The notes beneath the pieces were generated by a model that was given only the letters and a program-made list of their open reading frames with translations, was not told where the DNA came from and did no database searches. A stretch of 64,000 bases of DNA from Costus lasius (taxonomy: Eukaryota; Streptophyta; Magnoliopsida; Zingiberales; Costaceae). The DNA is taken from the NCBI GenBank assembly GCA_027563935.2, contig CM050453.2, positions 14,970,611 to 15,034,610 of the forward strand, given 5' to 3'. Shown piece by piece: positions 23,697 through 36,394 of this stretch (position 1 is the stretch's first letter; every line of letters starts with the position of its first letter). The position numbers and the translations under genes were made by a program.

Positions 23697-24554
23697 GGCA
23701 TAGTCATTGGTCAAGCTGTTGACCTTAAACCAGCATTGCTTGGGAGGCATCCCAAGTATTTATCTTTTATTATGTTGTGTTGATAGGACAAGCTTGATGT
23801 TATTCGTAGTGATACTTTGTTTTTTATATTTGTTATTTCTGTTTTGATAATTTTGTGATATCTCATGACATTATTTCACTTGTTTTATACATTGAATAGC
23901 ATCATGCCGAGCAGAGTCGCCAGGCCGTGTGTAGGATTTTGTGCTTGCGGCTATCCAGGAGATACAAAGGACTCTACACACTCGCCGATGGTGATCTTTC
24001 ACTATTTTTAGTAAGTTCTTTCTTTTTTTTTTCTGCTATTCATGTACTCTCGACTGCATAGGAGACTATGTAGTTCTTTTGCCGTGGGTAGAGGGTTTTC
24101 CCCTCTTAGTGTGCCTTAGTGTGTTTTTTGTCAGTGTTCATCTGCTTTGTTTTTTCTATATTAGTGTGTTTGCTACTGAGATTTCATGAAATGCATATGA
24201 GTATATTTTGCCTGTGATGACTTCAAAAAACTAAGTTTGTGATGGTGTTTCCTACTCTTGTTCTCAATTTACATGTCATTCTGCATCATGATGCGTATCA
24301 TAAAGATATGTCTGTCTCTTGAGTTAAGGAAATGAACATCTCCTCATGACTGTTTTTATGCTTAGGAATCCATGGTTCTAGATTATATTTGAGTATGCTT
24401 ACTGAGACTTGCATGATGATTCATATGGTCAATCCTTCTTTTTCTGAATATCTTACACAATATTATGTTTTGGCATATTCATGTTTATTATAGGTCCTTC
24501 TTACCAGCTTATCAACGTGATTGCATTAGGTTGTACCAAAACAAACACAAGGGT

Positions 24555-24604
24555 CAGTGGTACCTAAGTGACAATGACCCAAAGGTTCATCTAACTTGGC
24601 ACTG
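24555..24604 (+). other. Stem-loop in Athila-3 3' non-coding region
   Basis: CAGTG...CACTG, CC...GG and AAGT...ACTT pair around a loop, embedded in GTGGTACCTAAGTG ... AACTTGGCACTG. The same layout occurs at 27479-27529 and three times at 36395-36578. Confidence 0.6.
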
Positions 24605-25195
24605 CCGAAAAAAGAAAAAACAAAAAACAACAAACAAAAAGAGAAGAATAAAGATGACATGAGAAAAGAAGGGGTGTGGGAAAAGTGAATAACTCCTCTT
24701 TCTTCTACCTTAGGGTGAAGAAATGAGTTTGTGTGCATTATGTGATGCATACACCCTGAGTTCGTTCTCTAACTAAGTACCGGGGGTGCATTCATCACAA
24801 ATGTTTGTCTTTCGTGTGATAAGGTTGAAAATGAATTCAGGGAAGTAGCTTGAACCCGCCGATTGAAAATTCATGTTTCCATGTTAAAATGTGGTGAATA
24901 AGTTATCTAGTGCAATTACCCTTGATTGGCTGAGTTCAGAAGGAAATGATGAGTATGAATAATCTTAGCATAGTTATGTGATTTTCCTATTTTCATAATT
25001 GTGATTAGACCTTGAACATTATTCTTTGCTCGCAGTTTAGTTTATCTCAATTTATTCTTCAACCTAGGATTGAGTCTAAGTGCTATCATATGAGGTTCCT
25101 ACCTTAGCTTTTGTACATGCTGTCTTTCTGATATCTGATTATTTCATAGAGTGTAATTGCTTGAGGACAAGCAAGCTTTTAAGTCTGTGATATTT

Positions 25196-26642
25196 TGATA
25201 GGTTTCAATTTTATAGGATTTAGAGTTTTGTTTCTACCATCATTATAGGCTTAAGTTCTATTTTATGTCACATTTTGATATTTTTTCTTGTAAAGTATGG
25301 AATCTTCACTCTTTTTCGGATATTTATGAAATACAGGTCATTTCTCTATATTTTCATGAAGAATATTGAAGATTTAATGTTATGAAAAGATTTGTGATAG
25401 TTCGGCGAGGTTACAGGCAAGATTTCAGTGTTTTTGGGGCTTTTTATGAAGAACACGGCCTGCCCGTGTCCAGAAGCACGTCCGTGCTTACCTTCCTGCA
25501 CTTCACAGAGGCAAGCACGGCCTGGCCGTGCTTACATTCTTGCAGCATTCTGAGAGCCAGACACGGCTAGGGTGTGTCTAGAAGCACGGCTGTGACAGCT
25601 TCCACGCAGATCGACCTTTCGACGATTTTTCGCCCGATTTGAGTGATTTCGAACTCGGAATTGGCTAAAATTTTGAGGGAAACTTCCTAACTGCCGAAGG
25701 AAGAGATAGAACCATAAAATAGAATTTTTGGAGTGGTTTTGGGGGTCGAACTTTGGAGAGAGGCGACTTAGGGTGAAAAGGGGCGATTTTACTCATTCAA
25801 GGGCTCGATTCGAAGGATATCTTTGGGGCTATCGAGAGAAGACCAAAGATCTATCGTCTCCTACCTAAGATCTATAATTTCCCTTCTTTTTGTATACATT
25901 TTTCATGGGCTTTAATTGTTAAACGATGCATGTTCTAGAGTAAAACCCTAGTTCGGGACTCGGACGTAGCCCGTTGAACACATTTCCTCATGTAAAACAT
26001 TTTATTGAATCTCAGTGATAGCTTTTAGTAAATTTACTTATTTAAATGAGTTGTTCTTATTGTGTATTTATGTTTTGGCCAAACATTTGTATGTGTTAAG
26101 TGTTACGAGATGAACTGAGAGGTGAATCGTAACACTCGATCGTTCTCATTTAAACTTGTGACTAGAATTACGAGGGTCGTTCCATGTCACTCGAGGATTT
26201 ATGATATTTCATAGAGCTTAATGGGTCTCTTAGGTTAATTTTGCTACGAGAGTAGGAAATTAGCTTATGCTAGACACCGGATTACGCTTCGAGAGAAGGT
26301 AACCCGTACCATAGGAAAGATCACCTTAAGTTGTTTACTGTCGGATTGCGCTTCGAGAGAAGGAGATCCGTTTTCTATTTCAATTCATTCATTGTTTTAC
26401 ATTTAAAGCTTTCAACGAGGTGAAACCTGAAGTTCCGAACACTTCTTAAACTGTAATTTTCCCTTAAAGTCGTTGACTTCTTGGTTTGATACTTTAGTTA
26501 ATTTAGTTTTAGAGCTATTATTTCATTCCGTGTTTGAATCATCTAGCTTTCAATGACACTAAAGGTCGGTACTTGACACCTGCTCCCTGTGGGAACGATA
26601 TTATTTACTACTTCGATAGACTGTGCACTTGCGGAGCCTATC
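25196..26642 (+). repeat. 3' LTR of Athila-3
   Basis: Starts TGATAGGTTTC after the Athila-type tail GGACAAGCAAGC and ends GAGCCTATC (the final A of TATCA is missing). It holds palindromes of the CACGGCC...GGCCGTG kind at about 25449-25590 and continues directly into Athila-2 tail sequence. Confidence 0.88.
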
Positions 26643-28099
26643 TGCCTCCGCTTCCACCGCGAACACTTATGCCAGCATCGAGGGTTATCTCAAGGCGATT
26701 CGCGAGGACCAGCAGGAGACGCGCTAGGAGATCTGAGATCTTCTACGGCGCCAAACTGACATGGAGGCGGAGCTAGCCCGTCAGGGCCGGGTGCAGGCCG
26801 AGGATCATGAGGCTATTCAGGAGATGCTGTGTCACATGAATATTCGCCGCGAGTGATTTTGTCTCTTTAGTAAGTTGTTCTTCTTTTTCCTGCTATATCA
26901 ACTACTGTTGAGCTGCATAGGAGACTATGCAGTTCTCTACCGTGGGTAGAGGGTTTATCCCTCTTTTGTTAGTGTTAGTGCTTATGAATGCTTGGTACTA
27001 TTGTTTGTGTTAGTGGTTTAGTGGTTTTTATCGTGGCTAGTGTGTTTTATTTGTTATATATTTTGTGAAGTGTCATGCACTGAGTTTCTCAGATGTTTTT
27101 CATATTTTGATTCTGTGACTGCGTCATATTTCTAAGTCTGTGATGCTTATGCTATCTTAACTTGTCTGAATCATTAAGCTAGTCCGAGTTACTATTGTGG
27201 CATGAAAATGTGCTTGTTCTTTGGTTAAAGTGTTTCTTATCTTGTCTACTTTTACATTGTTACCTACCTTTTAGATTTTAATTGAGTATGGTTCTATTGT
27301 GGCATGATTGATATTCAATAGGTAAACTTTTCTTCTGATTTAGTTTTAAAGCATTATTACATTCTATGACTTCATTTTATTTATTATATTCCTTTTATTG
27401 ACCCATCTGAGAAGGAGATACCCTGGATGTTGGATGTTGTTATTTAAAAAAATAAAAAAAGGGGTTGACAAAAAGGGGCAATGGTACCTAAGTGACGATG
27501 AACCCAAAGATTCATCCAACTTGGCACTGTCGACATAAAAAAAAGGGAGAATAAAAGAGTAAGGAGAAAAGAAAGGGTTTGGTAAAGGTGAACAACTCCA
27601 CTTTCTTCTAACTTAGTGTGAAGAAATGAGTTTTGTGTGCATTATGTGGTGTACACACTTTGAGTTTGCTTGCTAACTAAGTACCGGGGATGCATTCATC
27701 ACAAATGTTTGTCCTTCGCGTTACAAGATTAAAGGCAAATTCAGAGAAGTAGCTTGAGCCAACCGATGATAATTCATGATCCATGCTTATAAAGTTGGGA
27801 ATAAATACATCCTGGTAAATTCTGATTAGTTTGGTTATTTTAGAAGGAATTGATAATAATGTTTAGTTTTAGTGTGAATGATGCTTAATTCTCTTTCAGA
27901 TGTTGAGGTATAACCTAGCGAATTGATTTCTGTTTTCAGTATTCATTATATCTCAATTTTCTTCTAAGGGTAAGGTTGGATGTAATTGTTTTCATATTTG
28001 TAAATGTTTTAGCTTTAGAACATTCATTTTTCATTACCATATAGTTTCTAGCTAGTTTAATTGCTTAAGGACAAGCAAGATTTTAAGTCTGTGATATTT
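26643..28099 (+). pseudogene. Athila-2 interior tail: end of the downstream ORF and 3' non-coding region
   Basis: The first about 210 bases encode, with stops, a segment (MEAELARQGRVQAED) like the end of the outer element's downstream ORF. The remainder is the 3' non-coding region, with one stem-loop at 27479-27529 and the tail word GGACAAGCAAGATTTTAAGT before the 3' LTR. Everything upstream of this tail has been lost or replaced. Confidence 0.7.
27479..27529 (+). other. Stem-loop in Athila-2 3' non-coding region
   Basis: CAATGGTACCTAAGTG and CAACTTGGCACTG form the same imperfect stem as in Athila-3, with one mismatch in the outer arm. Confidence 0.55.
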
Positions 28100-29666
28100 T
28101 GATGAATGTTATCTTTATATGATTTAAAGCATCATTCATATGATATTTTCAGGCTTTATTCTTGTTTTAAAGCTTAATTTAGCATTTCTGGTTGTAAAGT
28201 TCATAATCTTCACTCTTCTTTCGATTATCTATGAAATGCAGGTTAATTTCTTGGATTTTCGAGGATATTTTGAAGATATGAAGTTATGGAAAGGATCAGC
28301 ACATTTCAAGCATCACATGAGAAAATTTTGGGAATTTTTGGAGCTTTATATGCTGAACACGGCCTGGCCGTGCTTACCGTCACGGCCGTGTTCATCGCGG
28401 TCTTCATGTCACGAGGAGAACACGGCCTGCCCGTGATGGCTGTCACGGCCGTGTTTGATAGGTAATCCAGATTTGGCCGAACTCGTCACCGCCGTGTGCA
28501 TGCCCGTATTCTCCTATTCCAGAATTTTTTGAGCTAAACACGGCGTGCCCGTGTCCAGACGCACAGCCGTGCATACTTACCTGCAGATCACAGAATCGAA
28601 CACGGCCTGCCCGTGTTTGCCGTCACGCCCGTGATCGTGTCCGCTGATCACGACCTTTCGTTCGTTTCTCCTCAAATCCGACGCTCTAGATGCCAGGAAT
28701 TTGGGGGAAACTCCCAATTTATCTTCCTAACAGCCCAAATCTTCGTTTGAAGTATATAATTGGGATTATTAGGTGGTTACAGGGGCCGATTTCGGGAAGG
28801 ACGCGACTAGGGCAAAAGAGGGGCGATTTTTACATTCCAGGGCTCGTTTGATCCAGATTTCATGGGGCTATCGAGAGAAGACCAAGGATCTGTCATCTCC
28901 CACCCTTGTACTGTAAATTAGCTTTCTTTTGAATATATTTTTGTGGGTTTTAGTTGGTAAATGATGTATACTTTAGAGTAAACCCTAGTTCGGGACTCGG
29001 GCGTAGCCTGTTGAACATATCTACACATGTAAAACATCTTTTATGAATCTCAGTGTGATTTTAAGTAAATTTACTTATTTGAATGAGTTGTGCTTATTGC
29101 ATATGATTGTTCTGATCAAACATTTGTATGTGTTAAGTGTTACGAGATGAACTGAGAGGTGAATTGTAACACTCGATCGTTCTCATTTAAACTTGTAACT
29201 TGAATTGCGAGAGCCGTTCAATGTAACTCAAGGATTCACGATCGTCATAGAGTTCATTGGGTCTCTCTTAAGATAATTTTGCTACGAGAGTAAGAAATTA
29301 GCTTAAGTAGGCACCGGATTACGAGAGAAGGTAATTCGTACCATAGGATAGATCCCCTTAAATTGTTTACTATCGGATTGCGCTTCGAGAGAGGGAGATC
29401 CGTTGTTATTTCAATTTGATTCATTATTTTACATTTAAAACATTCAACGTGGTGAAATCTAGAGTTCCAAACATCTCTTAAACTGTATATTCCCGATTAG
29501 CCGTCGACTTCTTGGTTCGATAAAATTAGTTAGTTTAATTCTTTCATTTTGAGTTTGAATTGTCTAGCTATTGATGACGCATAAAATCAGTACTTGACAC
29601 CTGCTCCCTGTGGGAACGATCTTATTTACTACTTCGATAGAAACCGTACACTTGCAGGGCATATCA
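28100..29666 (+). repeat. 3' LTR of Athila-2
   Basis: 1567 bp, TGATGAATGTT to GGGCATATCA, followed by the TGTAC duplication. The palindrome array lies at about 28354-28640. Confidence 0.92.
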
Positions 29667-31599
29667 TGTACCAATAAAGGTTGGAGAATTCTTCATCCCT
29701 GCAGATTTCGTGGTGCTAGAGATGGAGGAGGATACTCGACTACCCATCATCTTGGGGCGCCCCTTCCTCGTGACTACTGGTGTCGTTATTGATGTGAAAA
29801 ATGGGAAATTGACACTGAATGTTGGTGAGGAGAAATTAGAATTTGATTTGTCTTCTACCCTGAAAAAGCCATCTTTTGCAGGGGCTTGCTGCGACATGGA
29901 AACAACAGAGGACGATATTGAGCTCACCTCACCGACCACCGAAGACACTTTGGATGTTTGTCTGCTGAGTGAGGACCACAAGATTGACATTAATGAATCT
30001 CAGGACCAAGTGAAAAGTTTGGGGACTGTCAACACTGAGAGATTCCGAAGACCGCAGTTTGAGAGCCTAGGAGAGGCTAAGTCTGATCCTTCTGCAAAGA
30101 AGGAGTTAGAATTTAAACCCCTTCCGGATAATCTTAAATATGAGTTTCTTGATGCTAACTCCACCTGTCCTGTGATAATTAGTGCCGATCTAAATGCAGA
30201 GGAAACTAAGAAGCTACTAAAAGAATTGTGCCTCCATAAACAGGTAATTGGGTATTCATTAGAAGATATCAAAGGAATTAATCCATCGTTCTGTATGCAC
30301 AGAATCTTTTTGGAGAGTGACAGTAAAGCCTCTGTGGAGTTTCAACGCCGTTTGAACCCAAATATGAAAGAAGTGGTCAAGAAAGAGATATTAAAACTAC
30401 TTGATGCAGGTGTCATCTACCCAATATCAGATAGTGAATGGGTAAGTCCGGTGCACATTGTGCCGAAGAAGGGTGGAGTCACTGTAGTGAAGAATGAGAA
30501 TAACGAGCTTATCCCTACCCGCACTGTGACTGGATGGCGCATGTGCATCGACTATAGGAAGCTAAACAAAGCCACGTGCATGGACCACTACCCACTTCCA
30601 TTTATCGACTAGATGCTGGAGCGGCTAGCAAATAATTCTCACTTCTGCTTCCTTGACGGCTTCTTAGTTTATGGTACTTCATTTGATGATTGCTTGGCGA
30701 ACCTATCTAAAGTGTTGAAAAGGTGCGAAGAAGTCAACCTCATCTTAAACTGGGAGAAGTGCCATTTTATGGTACGAGAAGGGATAGTGCTTGGACACCT
30801 AATCTCTGAACGTGGCATCGAGGTCGACCGGTCCAAAGTAGATGTCATTGAAAAGATGCCACCACCTTCATTTGAAAAGGGAGTTCGAAGTTTTCTTGGG
30901 CATGCCAGCTTTTACTGTCGTTTTATACAAGACTTTTCTAAAATTGATAAGCCATTGACCAAGCTGCTCGCTAAAGATGTTCCTTTCTCTTTTGATCAGG
31001 ACTGCATGGCGTCTTTTGAAAAACTGAAAAAAGCATTGATCTCAGCCCCCATCATGCAGCCACCAGACTGGTCACTCCCATTCGAGCTTATGTGCGACGC
31101 CAGTGACTTCGTAGTCGGGGCAGTTTTAGGACAACGGGAGAACAACAAGCTACATGCAATCTATTATGCTAGTCGGACATTGAACGAGGCTCAAATCAAC
31201 TACGCTACTACGGAAATGGAGCTCCTTGCTATTATCTTTGCTTTTGACAAATTTAGATCATATGTCATTGATTCAAAAGTGATTGTTTACACTGACCACG
31301 CAGCTATCAGGTACCTCCTGGTTAAGAAAGACGCGAAGCCAATGTTGATTTGCTGGATCCTCTTGCTTCAGGAATTTGATTTGGAAATCCGCGATAAGAA
31401 AGGCTCAGAGAACCTAGTGGCTGATCACTTATCACGATTACCAAAAGATGAAAAGGAAGAAAAGAGCTGTCAAGACATTAATGATTATTTCTCTGATGAA
31501 CAACTCTTAGTGCTGACAAGAATTGAAGCACCTTGGTTTGCTGACTTTATTAATTATTTAGTATCTGATATCATTCCCTTTGATCTTTCATGGCAGTAA
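29667..31599 (+). pseudogene. Athila-1 protease 3' part, reverse transcriptase and RNase H
   Basis: After the TGTAC duplication the protease resumes (LPIILGRPFLVTTGVVIDVK). The reverse transcriptase N-terminal part follows (SPVHIVPKKGG, WRMCIDYRKLN, HYPLPFID), then a stop at 30610-30612. The polymerase palm is missing: FCFLDG joins directly to VYGTSFDD, so the xMDD catalytic motif and neighbouring strands are deleted in frame. The connection and RNase H domains follow ([59 protein letters not shown]). It cannot encode an active polymerase. Confidence 0.92.
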
Positions 31600-31611
31600 A
31601 AGAAACAATTC

Positions 31612-31831
31612 TTGCATGACATCAAACATTATTATTGGGATGATCCTCTCTTATTTCGACGATGTGCTGATGGGCTTTTCCGACGCTGCATACCCGAAGA
31701 GGAAGTCCAGGATGTCTTAATTCATTGCCACTCATCTCCTTATGGGGGCCACACTAGTGCTTCGAAGACAGCCTTCAAGGTGTTACAATCTGGACTTTAC
31801 TGGTCCACTATCTTTCGGGATGCCTAGCGAT
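31612..31831 (+). pseudogene. Athila-1 integrase, N-terminal zinc domain
   Basis: The sequence LFRRCADGLFRRCIPEE, HCHSSPYGGHTSASKTAFKV and GLYWSTIFRDA is the integrase zinc-domain region; it ends in a stop at 31825-31827 next to the start of a foreign LTR. Confidence 0.82.
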
Positions 31832-33436
31832 TGTTAAGTAGTTTTTATATAGAGATTTATATGCTATTTCCATTGTTAAATCTTTACTATTTCGGCATTT
31901 ACACCTAATTTACATGGATTTATTGCATTATCTTCGGAATCTACACTCGTTGGTGTTTTTCATCATTTCAGGGAAAAAGCGAGGGAATGCGACTGTTTTC
32001 AGCTGGATCAGTATTCTCGGCAAGAACCACGGTCCACCCAGCAACCGGAATCACACCTGTGGCTTCTGTGTCGCCCGATGTTGATTTTTCCAGACTTTAC
32101 CCCTTGCCTTATCCACGTCAAATAGAGGGCTCCAGAGGGGCAGAAGAGGAATTCGACCAAGAGGGAGGAGAAAATGACAAAAGCCTTATTCATGTAAGGA
32201 ATAAGGGAGATTCGGCGGACGATTTTTGAAGCACGAACGTGAGGAGGCGGCGACTGAGGAAGGAGCTGAGGAAGAAGCTCTCCACCGCGAGAGCGTGGAG
32301 AGGGCGGACCACCGATCAGAGGAAGAGGAGGACCATACCAGGTGGCTTCTCCCCCTTAGAGGGAGTCTTACCTTCCTTTTCTCATCTATCTCATTCACCG
32401 TATTATCCATGGATGTATCTACCGGATTGATTGATGCTTTGATTTGGAACATGAGTATGACAGCTTAAATCTTGTTTCAGGGCTAAGGGAAGCCCTTTGA
32501 ACGTTTTATGCATGTATTGTAATCACATTTTGTAAACTCACCTCTTGAATGACGATTACCTTGTTGCTTTCTCCATGTTTTAGACATCCGGTATTGCCGA
32601 GAGGCACATCTAGATGTTTGATAACTTAGGCGAAGGTTCCTTAATTATCGCACGAGAGTGGTTGATGAGGTACGGGTAGTGCATACCATTTTGTGCTCAT
32701 CGGGTTTGTTCGGGTAGGTGTACTATGAGGGTAGGCGTTGAACTGTATAAACACCTTGTTGCATCGCCCGAGAGGGGACAACATGTACAAATGATAGGAT
32801 GTTATGCACACTCCGGCACTTATTGAGTTTACTTGGTCATGCGTCCTACGATGGTAGACACTAAATCGGGCAAACTCCTAGACGCAAGTTGTATCGCTCG
32901 AGAGAGGACGACTCGCGCACCCATGGATTACCCTAGGACTCAATAGAGGGGATTTATACATTGTTATTTCATCCATGCATAACACATCAAAGTGGTGGAC
33001 CCTAGCCCTGATCTCTTGCATCCTTGGATCCTTAGCTATACTATTACATTGCTTTCCTCTTTAGTTACCTTGCTTTGTTGTTTAGCTTTAATTTAGCAAC
33101 CATTTCAAAACCATCAAAGGATTGTCTAGCTTGTGATAATCTAATCAGTCAGTACTTGGTATTTGGTCCCTGTGGGATCGATACATTTATATTACTTCGA
33201 TAGTCCATATACTTGCGAAACGGCTATCAAGTTTTTGGTGCCGTTGCCGGGGACCAAATTTATCAATATCGACACGGTTAAATTATTGCTAGACTAGACA
33301 TTTTTCTTTCATTTAGTTTACTTGTTTTTAGTTATTTAGTGTTAAAATCTTTTGCCGGTTAAGTTATTGCTAGACTAGACATTTTTCTTTCATTTAGTTT
33401 ACTTGTTTTTAGTTATTTAGTATTAAAATCTTTTGC
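31832..33436 (+). repeat. Fourth Athila-type LTR with its leader, replacing the integrase core
   Basis: The LTR runs from TGTTAAGTAG (31832) to GGCTATCA (33229). It is followed by a primer site with one mismatch (TGGTGCCGTTGCCGGGGA, about 33236-33253) and a leader that ends where integrase resumes. There is no second LTR and no target duplication. It probably arose by recombination or partial deletion rather than as a complete insertion. Confidence 0.75.
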
Positions 33437-33437
33437 C
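33276..33437 (+). repeat. 81-bp tandem duplication in the leader
   Basis: Units 33276-33356 and 33357-33437 are almost identical; both contain TTGCTAGACTAGACATTTTT and end in CTTTTGCC. Confidence 0.95.
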
Positions 33438-33938
33438 TTCAAGACCCCACTAGGAATGTCTCCCTACCAGCTTGTGTACGGGAAATCATGCCATTTGCCG
33501 GTTGAAGTCGAGCACAGAGCCTATTGGGCAATCCGGAAACTGAACTATGACCCCCAGAGTGCTGGTGAAAAGAGAAAGCTTCAACTCAATGAACTGGATG
33601 AAGTCCGTCTTTTTGCCTATCAAAACGCGAAGATCTACAAAGAACGAACAAAGAAATGACACGATCAACATATTGTCATAAAGAATTTTCACGTGGGAGA
33701 TCGAGTTCTTCTCTTCAACTCTCGTTTGAAACTCTTTCCTGGAAAACTGAGGACTCGATGGTCTGGACCATTCATTGTAAAAAAGATCTTTCCACATGGA
33801 GCTGTTGAAATATGGAGCCAAAGAACAGGGGATTTTAAAGTAAATAGCCAATGATTAAAACTCTACTTCAAACATGATATCATCGACAAGGGCCTCTCTT
33901 TGCATATCTCTGATCCCCCACCACCAGACCCACCATGA
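33437..33938 (+). pseudogene. Athila-1 integrase, C-terminal part
   Basis: Starts with FKTPLGMSPYQLVYGKSCHL, the end of the integrase core, then KLNYDPQSAGEKRKLQLNEL and, after a stop at 33657-33659, the C-terminal segment ([35 protein letters not shown]), with another stop near 33851. The DDE catalytic residues lie in the missing part. The Athila landmark GTTGGGAGGCAACCCAAC follows at about 33979. Confidence 0.87.
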
Positions 33939-34137
33939 GCATCATGATGGTCAAGCTAGTGACCCTAAAGAAGCGCTTGTTGGGAGGCAACCCAACTTCT
34001 TATTTACTCTTGTTTATCTTTTTTCTTATTTATTTTCGTCACTTAATCTTAGTTGTTTTTTAGTTTTTCTTTCATATTCATGCTCTCTAGGCTGTACCCT
34101 GCTGATGGTATTTTTCTGGATTTTTTAGGCACTTGCG

Positions 34138-34495
34138 AGCCATTCACGGTCGCACTCGTTCATCCATGCACGGTCGTGAATACCTCGCAGACTCTTTTGC
34201 ACTCAGCGCTGAAGTCTTCATGGGCAGAGGTGTGAAGGGACGCACGGCCGTGATGGAGGTTCGCAACTATCACCGAGGCGTGCACGGGCGTACCCATGCA
34301 TTCATGCACGACCATGATGCGTAAGCGACTTCCGCTTTCGTCTTTCGCCGAGCCATGCACGCACCCGTGCATCCACGCATGGCCGTGACGAGTAAGTGAA
34401 GCCAGACTCATTTTTTGCGCCGAAATGTTCACGGCCAGGCCGTGCATCCACGCATGGCCGTGCACGATTTTGTTATAAGACGCCGAGCCGTGCAC
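34138..34495 (+). repeat. Palindrome-rich non-coding region of Athila-1
   Basis: Multiple copies of GCACGG.CGTG words (CATGCACGGTCGTGA, CGCACGGCCGTGATG, CACGCATGGCCGTG) resemble those in the LTRs. No coding frame is supported. Confidence 0.6.
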
Positions 34496-35930
34496 ACCTG
34501 TGTACGAAACCCTAGCGCCGCCGCCACTGCTACGATCCGCCACCTCCGGTACCCGATCGACCGCCGGCGACCCTCCACCGTCCTCTCCATCCTCTGGTGA
34601 TACTTTCCCCCAAGTTTTTGTGGCCGATCAGCGCCTCTCGCCACCGTTCACCGTCACCCTAATTCCTGTCGCCGCCCGCTATTCCGCTGCCGCCGATTTT
34701 GTTATAAGACGATTCTGAAGACTCCCCTATACCTGCTACTACCTTCCTGTCACCCTCCTACGCCTCTATAACGTCTCGACGCAAACAAGCCACCTCCAAG
34801 CACCGAGCTTCATCTTCCAGCGCCGCCGCCGCCTGCACCCCGCCAACACCTTATGGGATTATATGCCGAGATCCTAAGCAGCTTGCCAAGCTCATTCAAC
34901 ATTGAACACCTTGGGTTTCTATGAAGATGTGCAGTGGCTTTTCCAGCGTATAGGGTGGGAGCAGTTCTTCATGATCTCCTACCCCACATACATCCCCATC
35001 GTGTTGGAGTTTTTGTCTTCAATGGAATTTCATGCCAACATCCATACCGACGAAGATAACGGCAGTTTATCCTTCTGACTGAACAATACCGAGTTTGTTC
35101 TTACTTTGACAGACCTGAACCAGATCTATGGTTTTCCTACTGATGGGACGCGGCTGACACCCGGAGGATTCAATGCTAGTACCTTCTGGGATCAGCTGAC
35201 CGGTCATCCACCTTTTGATACCAGAACTGCTAGAGCCACCTCTCTCGGCAACCCTGTCTTGAAGTATGTGCACCGTGTCATGGCACATACTATCTTTGGC
35301 CGAGGAGAGTCTGATGGCCTTGTTCGAGCGTCTGAGCTCTTATTTCTTTGGGCTATGCTGCATGAGGTTCGACTCAACACTGCTTTTCATTTTGCCAAGC
35401 AACTCTAGAAATTTTCAAGGGCGCCAAAGGGTGTCATTGCTCTCGGGGGACTTCTTACCCCAATTGCTCTTGCCTTTGGGATTCGGCCCTACCAGATGGA
35501 GCAAGCCCGGGGCAACTCTCACCTTGACCTTGATCCCTGCATCTCTATGTGGATGATAGTCAAGGAGGAAGAATTCTACAGTCTGCTTTTCCCCGGGAGC
35601 GATGTCAAGCTACCACTGCCAAATCTCGCACGCACCACAGTCCGCGAGCAGCAAAACTGAAGAGTTGAGGCAGTCGAGGAACATGACGTACCTCTTCCGA
35701 TTGAGCCACCACCACCTTCTCAGCAGCGTCCCACTACTCAGCTTGACCGCATGGAGACTATGATCCGGTTTGTCCACGATGCCCAACAAGAGACTCACCT
35801 TACCGTCGATGAAGGACTTGATCGCATTTGCAATCTTAAGACAGAGGTAGATCGCCAGGGGCGAGTACAGTCCTCTATTTTAGAGTCTGTGCATGACCTT
35901 CAGGCGAGACTCCGTTGGCGCTGGGGATGA
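34496..35930 (+). pseudogene. Athila-1 downstream ORF (ATHILA ORF-1-like)
   Basis: Several frame pieces and stops encode a protein resembling the ORF found after pol in Athila elements, whose role is uncertain (some copies are called env-like by position only). Recognisable pieces are FQRIGWEQFFMISYPTYIP, LTDLNQIYGFPTDG, FWDQLTGHPPF and the end VDRQGRVQ. No signal peptide or fusion-type segment was seen. Stops occur at about 34728, 35078, 35406 and 35658. Confidence 0.72.
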
Positions 35931-36394
35931 GCAGCATCATTGGTTTCACCCATCACTTGGTCAGCTTTCTGCTTTTCTAGTAGTTTACTTTTGTCATTAG
36001 TTGTTTGTTTTCTTTTATTAGATTGTCATTTCCCTTTCTGCATGTTTTAGTTTGCTAGTTGCATCAACATCTTTAGTGTCTTGCCCACCCCCTTCTTTAT
36101 GTTATTTGCTTTGTCTTCTGGTATTGCATTGTTTTATGAGTACTTGATTGATTGTCATAGGAATCTTGACTTTTATTTGCCAAGGTCTATAGTGGTTATG
36201 GTTTGCATATATGCTTCTTTGGTTTAATATAGTTGAATGATGTAATTAACCCAATTCATTATTTGTATAATCTTGAAGAGTGTGCTTATTACTTTACCTT
36301 ACCCTTGGCATGCATCTCATGTGTGGTGATTGATTGTATCTTGCTTCATAACTCTATTGTCCTTGTACACTTTGTCATGGGAATTAGAAATAAT

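Larger units (their letters stand above)
19208..29666 (+). mobile_element. Athila-type retrotransposon 2 (composite, inside Athila-1)
   Basis: Bounded by LTR ends TGATGAGTGC (19208) and GGGCATATCA (29666), with the perfect 5-bp duplication TGTAC (19203-19207 and 29667-29671). Its own interior is reduced to a tail, 26643-28099. The rest is occupied by Athila-3 sequence (20792-26642) and a reverse-oriented foreign LTR fragment (20108-20791). No internal target duplication was found, so recombination and deletion are more likely than simple stepwise insertion. Confidence 0.87.

Noticed and set aside
34496..35930. Reading the Athila downstream ORF as a retroviral envelope gene
   Set aside because: Position alone suggests env; no signal peptide, fusion-type segment or clear membrane anchor was seen, and the piece resembles the Athila ORF-1 family instead.
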